64,000 nt of DNA from Novosphingobium aerophilum (GTDB lineage Bacteria > Pseudomonadota > Alphaproteobacteria > Sphingomonadales > Sphingomonadaceae), in contig NZ_JACLAU010000009.1 of assembly GCF_014230305.1 (NCBI RefSeq), positions 49,110-113,109 on the forward strand, read 5' to 3'. The notes under the pieces are model-generated. The model did not search any database and was not told the DNA's origin. It saw only the letters and a list, made by a program, of their open reading frames with translations. The first letter of the stretch is position 1; every line of letters starts with the position of its first letter. Shown one piece after another: positions 53,275 to 62,365 of this stretch. Made by a program: the position numbers and the translations under genes.

Positions 53275-54563
53275 GCGGACCCGATCCGGCGGGCCAGGGC
53301 ATAGAGCGGCAGCCCGGCCAGCGTCAGCAACAGGCCCAGCCCTCCGGCCTCCCATCCCGCGCCATAGATCACCGCCAGGCAGAAGAGGATCGCCAGCGCC
53401 GCCCATCCCCGCGCCCGTCCGATGCGCCAGGTCGCCGCACAGGTGCCAAGGTAGAGGAAGATCGAGACCACAGTGGTCAGCTTGAGCAGGAAGGCCAGCA
53501 GCGCGGCACCCAGCTCGGTCGCCGAGCCGAGCAGCAGGGCGATGGCCAGACCATTGCCCAGGACCAGCGGCAGCCCGGCCACGCCGAAGCGGTTGACCGG
53601 CGCGACCCAGCCCGGAAGCTGGCCCGCGCGGACCAGGCCGAGCGGGACCTCGCCCAGCAGCAGGGTCTGGGCGTTCATCGCGCCCAGTCCGGAGATCGCC
53701 GCGAAAACCGCCACCGAGAGGGCTGCCCAGTGTCCCCAGACCTGTCCGGCAAGCAGCGCGAAGGGCGCGGGCGCCTGTTCCAGCACCCCGCGCGGCAGGG
53801 CCATGACCAGGCCGGTGCAGGCCGTCACATAGACCAGCGTGGTGGCGGCCATGCCCAGCAGGGTCGCCCTCACCACGTTCCGCGCCGGATCGTGGACCCG
53901 TTCCGCGGCCATGCCGGCGCATTCGAAGCCGAGCAGCGAGAAGAACGCGAGGGTTACCGCCGGGCCGATTCCCTCGACGTGCAGCGGCGCCAGGGGCAGC
54001 CCGGCGAAGTGGCGACCGGGGGTCAAGGCCAGTTGCGCCAGCATCACCACCACGGCGGCCAGTGGGATCAGCTTGAGCCCGGTCAACAGCACCTGCATCC
54101 GCCCGGCCTCGCGCGCGCCGAGCAGGTTGACGGCAGAGTTGACCAGCAGGACGGCGCTGCCGATCACCCCTATGCTCAGCGGCGGCGGCTGGAACCCGCG
54201 GACCATGCTGGAGCCGTACTGCGCGATCACCGTGGCCATCACCGCGTTGCCGCACCACAGCGAGACCCAGTAGGACCAGGCGATCGCCACGCCCACCCCC
54301 TCGCCCAGCACGGCGCCGCACATGGCCATCAGGCTGTGCTCGCCGGGCCGGGCCAGAACCAGGCCATTGAGCGCCAGCACGCAGGCCAGCGTGCCCATGG
54401 CGGCCACCGCCCAACCGGCGAGGCTGGTCCAGCCGAACGGGGCGAGCTGCGCCGGCAGGCCATAGATGCCCACTCCGATCATCAGTCCGACGACCAGCGA
54501 AGAGGCCGTCCAGATGCCGAATGGCCGGTCGGCCGGAGTGGCTGCGCTCAAGGTGTCCCCCAT
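53256..54563 (-). CDS. APC-family amino acid permease
   Basis: 435 residues from ATG 54563 (MGDTLSAATPADRPFGIWTA). About 12 hydrophobic helices. The first is SSLVVGLMIGVGIYGLPAQL, containing the helix-broken GxGIxG-type motif of amino acid-polyamine-organocation transporters. Later segments include LAFFSLLGFECAGMAAERVHDPARN, with the conserved FExAxxxAEE-like segment between helices 5 and 6. The 3' end overlaps the peptide-synthetase gene by 19 bases in convergent orientation. It could supply the amino acid to that enzyme or export a product, but convergence rules out a shared operon. An upstream frame to 54740 is not family-like. Confidence 0.88.
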   Translation of the reverse strand: MGDTLSAATPADRPFGIWTASSLVVGLMIGVGIYGLPAQLAPFGWTSLAGWAVAAMGTLACVLALNGLVLARPGEHSLMAMCGAVLGEGVGVAIAWSYWVSLWCGNAVMATVIAQYGSSMVRGFQPPPLSIGVIGSAVLLVNSAVNLLGAREAGRMQVLLTGLKLIPLAAVVVMLAQLALTPGRHFAGLPLAPLHVEGIGPAVTLAFFSLLGFECAGMAAERVHDPARNVVRATLLGMAATTLVYVTACTGLVMALPRGVLEQAPAPFALLAGQVWGHWAALSVAVFAAISGLGAMNAQTLLLGEVPLGLVRAGQLPGWVAPVNRFGVAGLPLVLGNGLAIALLLGSATELGAALLAFLLKLTTVVSIFLYLGTCAATWRIGRARGWAALAILFCLAVIYGAGWEAGGLGLLLTLAGLPLYALARRIGSAQSSVP

Positions 54564-54813
54564 CGGGCCCACGGAGACCACAGACGCGGCGCCGACGCAA
54601 TGGTGGGATGAGCGCTCCTCACCCGCCGTCTCGGGCCGGTACGGCAAGCCAGTCCGGCGTCGAGAACCATTCCGGAGAAAGGTCCCGGGACTCGCCGGAG
54701 CGACGGGCTGCGGGACGAGGCGGTACGGATAAGTTCGCACCGCACTTTGCGTCCAAAGGTCGCCAAGCAGGGGCTGTCTTCTGTCTCCCCTGATTGGCCA
54801 CCGGATCTGGCGT

Positions 54814-55041
54814 TCAAACCGCCAAGAGGTAAAGTCCCGCCATGAGGCAGGCGCACTGCCCGAACAGGTGCCAGTGATAGCGGCGAGGATTATCTGAGCG
54901 CCTGATTAACTCCGGCGAGAAAGTCTCTGGGAGGGGAAAAAAGCCGACCCACAACCGCCCGGTGATCAACGCATAGGCCAAGGCTGGCGCGCTCACCGCC
55001 ATCAACAGCACTCCAAAAGCAGGGGCAGCAAAATCGTCCAT
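54814..55041 (-). CDS. small hydrophobic membrane protein, hypothetical
   Basis: 75 residues from ATG 55041 (MDDFAAPAFGVLLMAVSAPA), with two hydrophobic helices (about 8-28 and 57-73) and a polar centre (FSPELIRRSDNPRRYHWHLF). Local base composition is less GC-rich than the surrounding genes. No family recognised. It stands alone between the permease and the TolC gene, and no coding context suggests a role. Confidence 0.5.
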   Translation of the reverse strand: MDDFAAPAFGVLLMAVSAPALAYALITGRLWVGFFPLPETFSPELIRRSDNPRRYHWHLFGQCACLMAGLYLLAV

Positions 55042-55154
55042 TCTTCGAACATTGCACGATTGATGTCCGCTTTCTACTCCGTGCGCTGCGATAGCCCCCT
55101 GTCCGCTTCCCACCCAACCTTGCCCTTCGTCGGCGTTCGGCTTGCCCGCCCGGC

Positions 55155-56549
55155 CTAAAGCCCCAGTTGGCGCAGGTCGATCGTGGCCGCGATCAGTTCG
55201 GCGTTCGCGGCGCTCTCGCGGAATTGGGCATCGACCAGGCGCAGGCGTGCGTCGGCCGCAGCCTCCTCGCGCAGATTGACCACGATGAAGTCGCTCGCCC
55301 CCAGGGTGAAGCGACGGCGCTCGGCATCGGCCATGCTGGCCGACAGCCGGGATTCCTCCTCGGCCAGGGTGACCAGCCGGGCCGAGGCCTCGACCTGAAC
55401 CGCCAGGCCCTTCACCTCGACCTGGATCTGATCCTCGAGCAGATGGCGCCGCGCCTGCAGCGCCTCCTGCTCGGCCTTGACCTCGGCGATCCGGCCCTGC
55501 GCCTGACGCCGCTGCAGCGGAACCGCGAAGCGCAGGCCGACGAAGCCCTCGGTCGGGGTACGGGTCGGACCGCCCAGGCCCACCGCCCCGATATCCTTCG
55601 ACGCCTCGACCCGCAGGTCCAGCCGGGGCTCGTACTGGTTCTCGGCCAGGCGCAGACGGGCGTCGAGCTGGTCGAGCCGGGTGAAGATCGCGGCCAGGTC
55701 GGGGCGATCCGGTCGCACCAGATTGGCCGGATCGAGCCCCACCGGGCGCAGGTTGGGCAGGCGGTCGGGCAGGCGATCCGGCTCGGGCGCGCGGGGCTGG
55801 CCCAGGTCGTCGCGCCAGAAGAACGACAGCGCGTTGGCCGCCACGGCCAGGTCCTGTTCGGCCCGGACCAGCAGGGCATTGCGGCGCACGATGTTCTGGC
55901 GGTTCTCCACCCCCAGGATCGCGGGCCGCGCGCCCAGCGCGATCTGGCGATCGATCGAGGTCTGCCGCTCAGTCGCCAGACCCAGCAGCTCGCGGTAGAT
56001 CGCCACGCGGTTTCCGGCGGCGACCCATTGCTGGTAGGCCGCCATGGCGCGCCGCTGCACGCCCACCGCGACCAGCTCGCGATCGAGCCGCGCCAGCTCG
56101 ACGTCGGCGGCGGCGATCCCCAGCGCGGTGCGGCGTTCGTCGACCAGGCGATCACGCATCAGCGAGAACAGCGCACCGACCTTCAGCTCGCCGAGTTCGT
56201 TGGTGTAGCCCTTGCCGTCATAGGGCGCGAAGGACCCGCGCGAGACCCGGTAGCCGGCATAGAGATTGCCGCCGTTGTCACGAAGCGGGCTGGTGACCTT
56301 TCCCTCGATGCCCACCCCGTCGTAGTAGCCGAGCGGCCGCGCCAGGGCCTCGGCCTCGAACACCAGGTCGAAGGCGCCGTTCGCCGACAGCTCGCGTCCC
56401 GAAGCCGCCCGCTCGCGCGCCAGCGCCTCGATGATGGCCGGGGAATGCTGCGCCGAAGATCGCAGGACCTCGTCCAGCGTCAGCGGCGCGGCCCCGGCCG
56501 CCACGGGCGCGACCAAGACCAGCAGCAGGACGACCAGTCTGCGGATCAC
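55155..56549 (-). CDS. TolC-family outer-membrane efflux protein
   Basis: 464 residues with signal peptide MIRRLVVLLLVLVAPVAAGA. Coiled-coil helical hairpins typical of OEP domains are visible (LTLDEVLRSSAQHSPAIIEA, ELARLDRELVAVGVQRRAMA, RLDQLDARLRLAENQYEPRL, VTLAEEESRLSASMADAERR). Its start overlaps the stop of the HlyD gene (56546-56549), so it is the third gene of the ABC-HlyD-TolC operon and should form the outer-membrane duct. The sequence is divergent from E. coli TolC and shorter than many T1SS partners, without obvious defect. Confidence 0.9.
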   Translation of the reverse strand: MIRRLVVLLLVLVAPVAAGAAPLTLDEVLRSSAQHSPAIIEALARERAASGRELSANGAFDLVFEAEALARPLGYYDGVGIEGKVTSPLRDNGGNLYAGYRVSRGSFAPYDGKGYTNELGELKVGALFSLMRDRLVDERRTALGIAAADVELARLDRELVAVGVQRRAMAAYQQWVAAGNRVAIYRELLGLATERQTSIDRQIALGARPAILGVENRQNIVRRNALLVRAEQDLAVAANALSFFWRDDLGQPRAPEPDRLPDRLPNLRPVGLDPANLVRPDRPDLAAIFTRLDQLDARLRLAENQYEPRLDLRVEASKDIGAVGLGGPTRTPTEGFVGLRFAVPLQRRQAQGRIAEVKAEQEALQARRHLLEDQIQVEVKGLAVQVEASARLVTLAEEESRLSASMADAERRRFTLGASDFIVVNLREEAAADARLRLVDAQFRESAANAELIAATIDLRQLGL

Positions 56550-57637
56550 TTGCCCGAACCCTTGGGGGCCTTGACCTTGACCAGGGGCTTGGCCTGCTCA
56601 TCGCCATTCTTGCCCTCGGCCGTTTCCTTGCGCAGCGAGCCGAACTCCGGCGGGAAGTTGTTGAGCTGACGCCACAGCTCGTACCCGACCGTGACCGTGT
56701 CGAGCCGCACCCAGCCCCGCGCCTTGGCGCCCAGCCGGATCTGGTCGGCACGCGGCCAGGTGCGGGCGCCGGGACGCGGCTCGACCAGCACGCGGAACAG
56801 ACCGTCGGGCCGGGCCGAGGGATCGACCGAGCGGACCTGGCCGTCGAACATGCCATAGGCGACCGACGGCCAGCCGCTGAACTGGATGGCGGGCCAGCCC
56901 TCGAACTCGATGCGCACCGTGCGCCCGCGCCGCACCAGGGCAATGTCACGACCGTCGATCAGCAGTTCCACCGCTCGGATCGGCTGTTCAGGCGCCAGGT
57001 TGGCCAGCACGTCTCCCGCGCTGACCAGGGTCCCCCCCGCCGCGGCATTGATCGACTGGATCCGCCCGTCGCGCGGGGCGCGGACCACCTGCGCCGACTG
57101 GCGGTTGAGCGCGATATCGACGCGATTGAGCTTGGCCCGGGATTCGGCCAGCTTGGCCCGGAAATCGGCCACCTTGATCTGGCTCGCCTCGTATTCCCGC
57201 CGGGCGACCAGCCCTTCGGCGAGCAGCTGACGCGAACGGCCAACGTCGATCTGCGCCACCGCCATGGCCTGCTCGGCAGCGCCGATCTCGGCTTCCACCT
57301 GGGCGCGTTCGGCAGCGAGACGGGCCAGCAAATCGGGATCGTTGTCGACCACTCGGGCGATCGGATCGCCCTTGTTAACAGTGTCACCATCCTGGACGTA
57401 CCACTGCTCGACCCGACCCGGGACCAGCGCGGTCACTGACTGCACCCGGTCCTCCGGGTTCAGCGCCACCACCGAGCCATAGCCCGAAGTGGTCTGGACC
57501 CAGGGCACGGCGAACAGGATGATCAACACCGCAATCGAGCCGGTCAGGATCATCGCCGAGAGCACCCGAGCGAAGCGGGGCGGCTCGAGCGCGCGCAGCG
57601 TCGCGAAGCGGCTCAGTTGCTCAGGCCGGGCGGACAT
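56546..57637 (-). CDS. HlyD-family periplasmic adaptor
   Basis: 363 residues starting MSARPEQLSRFATLRALEPP. One inner-membrane helix (about 29-47; MILTGSIAVLIILFAVPWVQ), then a biotinyl-lipoyl-like domain (LVPGRVEQWYVQDGDTVNKG), a coiled-coil hairpin (about 105-170), the second half of the lipoyl domain (RAPRDGRIQSINAAAGGTLV) and a beta-barrel domain (VELLIDGRDIALVRRGRTVR). It overlaps the ABC gene end by 17 bases and the TolC start by 4, so all three are translated together. It bridges inner and outer membrane parts of an exporter. Confidence 0.92.
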   Translation of the reverse strand: MSARPEQLSRFATLRALEPPRFARVLSAMILTGSIAVLIILFAVPWVQTTSGYGSVVALNPEDRVQSVTALVPGRVEQWYVQDGDTVNKGDPIARVVDNDPDLLARLAAERAQVEAEIGAAEQAMAVAQIDVGRSRQLLAEGLVARREYEASQIKVADFRAKLAESRAKLNRVDIALNRQSAQVVRAPRDGRIQSINAAAGGTLVSAGDVLANLAPEQPIRAVELLIDGRDIALVRRGRTVRIEFEGWPAIQFSGWPSVAYGMFDGQVRSVDPSARPDGLFRVLVEPRPGARTWPRADQIRLGAKARGWVRLDTVTVGYELWRQLNNFPPEFGSLRKETAEGKNGDEQAKPLVKVKAPKGSGK

Positions 57638-59306
57638 TTACGCTCTCCTCTTGTGCCGCCAGGGCGCTCATTTCGGGTTCGCTCATGCAGAAACGCTGTT
57701 CACTGCGGCCGAACCAGAGGTAACCATCCCGCTTGATCCCTTCGGGACGGCGGGTGAACTGCAGCACGGTGGTTCCCATGTCGCGGAGCAGGCGCAGGGC
57801 GCCCTCCATCCGCGCGGGAGGCAGAAGATCATACAGCGGGGTCAGGACCAACACCTTGGGCCGGGCCAGCAGCGCGGCGGCCAGCTTGAGCGCCATGACC
57901 TCGCCCACCGACAGCGGATAGCCGCTCGCCGAGACCACGGCATCCAGTCCGCCCCGCAGGTCGACCAGGCGCGAGGTCAGGCCAACCACGTCGAGCGCGG
58001 CCATGATATCACGCTCCTCGCCTCCCGCGGCCAGGCGCAGGTAGTCGCGGATCGACATTTCGACCATGGTCGGCCGGTCAAGCACGCGGATGTCGCTGCG
58101 CAGGCGGAACATGTCGAAGGCGCTGATGTCCTGACCGCCCACCACCACCAGGCCCTGTTCCGGGGCCTCGTGACGCTTCAGCAACATGATGAACGCCTGC
58201 TGCGCGGTCGGCGCGGCGACGATCGCGATCTGCTTGCCGCTGTCGATCGCGAAGTTGAACCGGTGCGACCCGATCTCCACGCCCTTCATCCGGATCGTTC
58301 CGTCCGCCGGGCATTCGTCCCCGGTCGAGGCCTGCTGCGGAATGCCCCAGAACAGCGCCAGCTCCTCGACGCCGGCGGACAGGTCGTAGAACGATTCCAG
58401 ATAGCTGCCGAGCTGCGACATCCCATAGAACACGCCCGACAGGATCAGCTCGGCGGCGACCAACTGACCGATCGAAAGCTGGCCCTGGATGATCAACCAG
58501 CCGCCCAGCGCGAGCAGGCTGGCGCTGGCCAGGGCATAGGTGAACAGCAGGCAGACCGTCTGGGTGAAGGTGTAGCGGAAATGCCGCTCGTGCGCCTTGA
58601 CGTAGGCGCGGGTCGATTCCTCGCTGCGGTCGATCGCATATTCCAGGTGACGGCTCGACTGGTAGAAGCCGTTCGATCCGCCGACGCTTTCCAGCCAATA
58701 GGCCGTGGCGTGCTTGGCATGGCTCTTGGCGATCGCGGTGCGGATCCCGCCCCGGGTCCACAACTGCAGGATCAGCACCAGCACCGTGACCAGCAGCAGG
58801 TTGAAGCCCAGGAAGAACGGGTGATAGAAACTTGTCACCACCAGGCCGACCGCGCTTTGCAGCAGGATGGTGAAGCCGCCGATCAGCAGGCTGGGCAGCG
58901 CCTTCTGGACCGTCATCAGATCGAAGAAGCGGTTGAACAGATGGCCGTTGCCGGCATCGGCGAAGAACGGGTTCTTGGCGTGGACCGCGCGCAGCGTGAT
59001 CTCCGCCACCATGCGGGCGAACAACCGCCGCTCGAACAGCGACATCAGGCGGATGCGCAAGGCGCTGAGCAGGCCGACCATCAGCAGCAGGCCGAACAGG
59101 ATCCCCGCCAGCGTGAACAGCGGCGCACTCAGCGCGACATTGGCCACCGAATTGACCAGCAACTGCACCGAGATCGGTGTCGCCAGCGACAGCAGCGAGA
59201 TGGCGCCGCCATAGACCAGCGCGAATTTCACGAACACGGAATCGGGGCCGAGGATCAACTTGATCCACCCGGCCACGTCGCGCAGGCCTGCGCTGTCCTG
59301 TGCCAT
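57621..59306 (-). CDS. ABC-exporter-type protein with degenerate nucleotide-binding domain
   Basis: 561 residues from ATG 59306 (MAQDSAGLRDVAGWIKLILG). The N-terminal 320 residues are a type-I exporter membrane domain with six helices. The region after about 335 aligns in layout with an ABC ATPase but lacks its motifs. The Walker A position reads IAIVAAPTAQQAFIMLL (no GxxGxGKS and no Lys). The signature position reads YPLSVGEVMALKLAAALLA, Walker B reads VLVLTPLYD (Asp and Glu lost), and the H-loop reads TVLQFTRRP (His lost). It cannot be an ordinary ATP-hydrolysing exporter. It may act as a structural or substrate-binding partner, or another ATPase may drive it. First gene of the operon with HlyD and TolC. 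Confidence 0.85.
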   Translation of the reverse strand: MAQDSAGLRDVAGWIKLILGPDSVFVKFALVYGGAISLLSLATPISVQLLVNSVANVALSAPLFTLAGILFGLLLMVGLLSALRIRLMSLFERRLFARMVAEITLRAVHAKNPFFADAGNGHLFNRFFDLMTVQKALPSLLIGGFTILLQSAVGLVVTSFYHPFFLGFNLLLVTVLVLILQLWTRGGIRTAIAKSHAKHATAYWLESVGGSNGFYQSSRHLEYAIDRSEESTRAYVKAHERHFRYTFTQTVCLLFTYALASASLLALGGWLIIQGQLSIGQLVAAELILSGVFYGMSQLGSYLESFYDLSAGVEELALFWGIPQQASTGDECPADGTIRMKGVEIGSHRFNFAIDSGKQIAIVAAPTAQQAFIMLLKRHEAPEQGLVVVGGQDISAFDMFRLRSDIRVLDRPTMVEMSIRDYLRLAAGGEERDIMAALDVVGLTSRLVDLRGGLDAVVSASGYPLSVGEVMALKLAAALLARPKVLVLTPLYDLLPPARMEGALRLLRDMGTTVLQFTRRPEGIKRDGYLWFGRSEQRFCMSEPEMSALAAQEESVNVRPA

Positions 59307-59613
59307 GATCTGCGGCTCTCCTGGTTTAGACCCCGGATTGGGGCCCGCCCAAACGGCGAAAACGGGCGCCGAAGCAACCCGGCAGCGGTTATGCTGCACT
59401 GCACCGCAGGTAGGGAGGCCCGCATTTCAGGTCAGCCACCCCAGTGTTACAAATGATTGCCACAGAGAGCCAGTGGCGAAGTGAACGAAACACGCGATGC
59501 CGGGCCACACTGTCAGGAGGCCAGGCCCCCGGATCAGCAACAAATCCTTACGCAGCGGAGCGTTCGGGGCAATTGCGGAGGGTTAGAACAATCCCAACAC
59601 ACCGGAGCTTGCC
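59307..59613. other. 307-base divergent gap, no feature recognised
   Basis: It lies between the ABC-type gene (reverse) and the small exported-protein gene (forward) and must contain both promoters. It is somewhat less GC-rich near 59440-59480. I found no convincing promoter, repeat or RNA structure in it. Confidence 0.5.
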
Positions 59614-59865
59614 ATGCTTGCCACGCTTGTTGCCTTGCTGACCCTGCCCGTGACCGCGTCGACGCTGTCGCCGGTCGGGGGCGCCGGGCTGGCCGGGTGC
59701 GCGGCCGGCGAGGCCACCGGCTGCCAGCCGGAGCAGGATCGTCTGCGAACCGCGATCCGCGTCGGCAAGCGCTGCCACCCTGATCCCACCAAGTCCAAGA
59801 GCTGTCGTGAGGTGCTGATCGAGCAGAAGGCACCGAAGGAGGCAGCCCTGGCTGAGGCCCGATGA
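59614..59865 (+). CDS. small exported cysteine-containing protein, hypothetical
   Basis: 83 residues with a likely signal peptide (MLATLVALLTLPVTASTLSP). The mature part has four cysteines (AGCAAGEATGC, KRCHPDPTKSKSC) that could form two disulfides, and a charged C-terminus (EVLIEQKAPKEAALAEAR). CCGGAG lies about 7 bases before the ATG. A strong intrinsic terminator follows 60 bases after the stop, which supports this being a real single-gene unit. No family recognised. Confidence 0.65.
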   Translation: MLATLVALLTLPVTASTLSPVGGAGLAGCAAGEATGCQPEQDRLRTAIRVGKRCHPDPTKSKSCREVLIEQKAPKEAALAEAR

Positions 59866-59926
59866 CCACCCTCTTGCGCGGGCCAGCCACCCTGACTGAA
59901 CGTCCCACCCTCGATTCAGTCACTCT

Positions 59927-59960
59927 ACGGGGAGCCGCATGGCGGCTCCCCGTTCTTTAT
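59927..59960 (+). terminator. intrinsic terminator after the small exported protein
   Basis: ACGGGGAGCCGC-ATG-GCGGCTCCCCGT (59927-59953) is a perfect 12-bp stem with a 3-base loop, followed by TCTTTAT. It is the clearest terminator in the window. Confidence 0.85.
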
Positions 59961-60033
59961 TCAGCGCAGACGGCCGGTGACCGTCCCGCCGGTCGGCGCC
60001 GATCTGTCAGCGCCACTGGTCAGCAAGATCGGC

Positions 60034-60852
60034 TCAGAACGAACCGGTGATCGAGACCACCACCGTGCTGCCGGCGATCGACGAGCCGTTCTTGGTCGAC
60101 GAGAAGTTCGGCTGAAGATAGGCTGCCTCGCGGTCGGTGATGTCGGTGTCGATGTAAGACACGCCGAGGGTCAGTCCGGCCACCGCCACGTCGGCGCCCA
60201 GCGACCAGTCCCAGTACTTGCCGGTCGGCGCCACGCTGGTACCGTTCGGGCCCAGGCCCGGGTTGCCCTTCGACCAGCCGCCATGGGCCTTGAGGGTCAC
60301 CGGGGTTCCGGGGATCGCGGTGCTGCCATCGGCCCACAGATAGAGGTTGTCCTGCTTCTGGCCGCGGCTGATCGTGGTGTTGGAGAAGTTGCCCAGGGCG
60401 ATCTGCTTGGGCGCGTAGGCCACGCCCGCCAGCAGGTTGACCGGGCCATAGGCACCGCCCAGCTTGACGTAGGGCTCGGCAAACGAGGTGCGATCGGCAC
60501 CGCCGGGATAGTTGTACCAGGTGACCCCGGTGTCGAGTGTCAGCCCGCCGACCGGCACAGCCACACCCGCGATCAGATCCAGTTCGACGTTGGGGCCGCC
60601 GAACGTACCCCAGCCGGCCAGGTTGGACGCCCAGAAGCCGGCATAGACGCCGCTCTTGTGCTTGGCGGTCATACCGCCCTGGATCGCCATGCCCTTGTTC
60701 GACTGCGAGACGCCGCGGAAGCGGTAATCGCTCGCGAGGGTCACCGAACCGGAAATGGTGATATCGTTCGGCGCGTCGGCTTCCTCAGCGAGGGCCGGCG
60801 TGGCGAAGGCGAGGCCGCATGCAATGGCGGCGACAGCAGCAATAGACTTCAT
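60034..60852 (-). CDS. TorF-family putative porin
   Basis: 272 residues from ATG 60852. The signal peptide is MKSIAAVAAIACGLAFATPA with cleavage after ALAEE. The mature start ITISGSVTLASDYRFRGVSQ is the hallmark of the proteobacterial TorF/Gcw_chp family (SDYRFRGxSQ). Alternating beta-strands such as GVYAGFWASNLAGWG and YWDWSLGADVAVAGLTLG lead to the terminal strand TVVVSITGSF with the BAM-type final Phe. Outer-membrane channel, substrate unknown. It lies downstream of the two-component pair at 61010-63102 on the same strand, but with a 157-base gap. Confidence 0.9.
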   Translation of the reverse strand: MKSIAAVAAIACGLAFATPALAEEADAPNDITISGSVTLASDYRFRGVSQSNKGMAIQGGMTAKHKSGVYAGFWASNLAGWGTFGGPNVELDLIAGVAVPVGGLTLDTGVTWYNYPGGADRTSFAEPYVKLGGAYGPVNLLAGVAYAPKQIALGNFSNTTISRGQKQDNLYLWADGSTAIPGTPVTLKAHGGWSKGNPGLGPNGTSVAPTGKYWDWSLGADVAVAGLTLGVSYIDTDITDREAAYLQPNFSSTKNGSSIAGSTVVVSITGSF

Positions 60853-61009
60853 GGAACAATCCCTCATGGTTATTGGGGTTGTTCCTCCTGCGTCCCGAGA
60901 CCAGCGCCGTTCTCTCCGCGATACCTGTGAGGGCAAGCACCGCAAGTCCGCTGTATCTCGGGACGTGAACGGAGTACCGCAGGGACGCGACCAATGCGTT
61001 ACGGGATTG

Positions 61010-62365
61010 TTACGAATTGTTGCTGTCGCTTGCCCTTTGGGGCAGCCAGAGCGTGGCAGCCAGCCCGCCGCCGGCGCGATTGGCCAGGTCCAGACGCCCG
61101 CCTTCGGCCTGGATCACCCGGTCGACGATCGCGAGTCCCAGCCCCATGCCCCGGGTGTTGCGCCCCCGCGCGGTGTCGAGCCGGGTGAATGGCTGGCGGA
61201 CATCATCGAGGCGTTCGGTCGGGATGCCCGGGCCGCGATCGGCCACGGTCAATTCCACCCACCCGCCACTGGCCCGCAGGCTGACCTCGGCCGATCCGGC
61301 ATAGCGGTGCGCGTTCTGCAGCAGGTTGGCGATGGCTCGGCGCAAGCCCGCCGGATGGGCCAGCACCTCGAGCGAGTCGGGGCCGATGTAGACCGCATCC
61401 AGACCGCCATCGATCGCCCCGTCGACCTGCGAACGAACCATGGCGGCCAGATCGATGGCCCGTGCCGGCCCGCTTTCCTGGCCGGATTCGACGAAGGCCT
61501 GGAGCGAGGCCAGCAGCTCGGACATCTCGGCGATATCCTCGCCCATCTCTTCCCGCGTCTGCTCGTCCAGGTTTGCGCCGTCGACCCTCAGCTGCAGCCG
61601 CGCCAACGGGGTGCGCAGATCATGGCCCACGGCCAGCAGGGTCTGCGTCCGGTTGGCCAGGAGTTGGCGGATCCGTTCGTGCATGCGGTTGAACGCGCCA
61701 ATCAACTGCCGCACCTCGCTCTGCCCGGCCTCGGGCAGGAGCACCATGTCATCGGTACCGACCTGGCGCATGGCGGCGACCAGCCGTTGCAGCGGAGCGA
61801 TGCTGGTCCGCACCAGCCACCAGGCCACGGCAAAGAAAATCAGCGAGGGCAGCGAGAAGCGCAGCAGCAGATCCCAGTTGAGCGACCACGAGACCATGCG
61901 GCGCGAGCGGAACTCCAGCTCCGACCCGTCGGGCAGGAGCACCGAACCGGCCATCCCGCCGCCCCGCGACAGGGGAACCAGCACCAGCCGGAGGTCCATC
62001 GTCGCCAGCTCGCGCTGGGCCCGGACGATCTCGTCCCGCAGCGAAGGCAGCCCGGCCAGGCTGTCGACCGCCCGACGGCGGGGATGCCAGCTAATGCGCA
62101 CCCGGTTGGTGCTCAACTGGCGCGCTACCGCCGGCCGCCGTTCGGGAACCTCCGCCGCCAGCACGCGGCGTGCCACGACGAGGTGCTCGGCGGCATGGGC
62201 CACCTCCTCGGAATTGACCACGAAGGTCCGCGCCCGCTCGAACATCAGCGAGTTGGCGGCGAAATCGGCGATCAGGATCAGCAGGGTGATCGCCAGCAGG
62301 CTCGCCGTCAGGCTGAGCCCCCGCCACTCGCGCCGCCAGCGGGGCGCGCCCTCGCCTGACGTCAC
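61010..62365 (-). CDS. EnvZ-like sensor histidine kinase
   Basis: 451 residues, ATGA overlap with the upstream response regulator. Two membrane helices (about 17-37 and 167-187) enclose a periplasmic sensor of about 130 residues. The HAMP domain has TSIAPLQRLVAAMRQVGTDD. His248 lies in LLAVGHDLRTPLARLQLRVD, the N-box is LRRAIANLLQNAHRYAG, G1 is VADRGPGIP, and G2 is GMGLGLAIVDRVIQAEGG. The GHDLRTPLTRLR-like H-box is of the EnvZ/RstB type, whose partner regulates porins. A porin gene lies next to it, but control of that gene is inference. Confidence 0.92.
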   Translation of the reverse strand: MTSGEGAPRWRREWRGLSLTASLLAITLLILIADFAANSLMFERARTFVVNSEEVAHAAEHLVVARRVLAAEVPERRPAVARQLSTNRVRISWHPRRRAVDSLAGLPSLRDEIVRAQRELATMDLRLVLVPLSRGGGMAGSVLLPDGSELEFRSRRMVSWSLNWDLLLRFSLPSLIFFAVAWWLVRTSIAPLQRLVAAMRQVGTDDMVLLPEAGQSEVRQLIGAFNRMHERIRQLLANRTQTLLAVGHDLRTPLARLQLRVDGANLDEQTREEMGEDIAEMSELLASLQAFVESGQESGPARAIDLAAMVRSQVDGAIDGGLDAVYIGPDSLEVLAHPAGLRRAIANLLQNAHRYAGSAEVSLRASGGWVELTVADRGPGIPTERLDDVRQPFTRLDTARGRNTRGMGLGLAIVDRVIQAEGGRLDLANRAGGGLAATLWLPQRASDSNNS

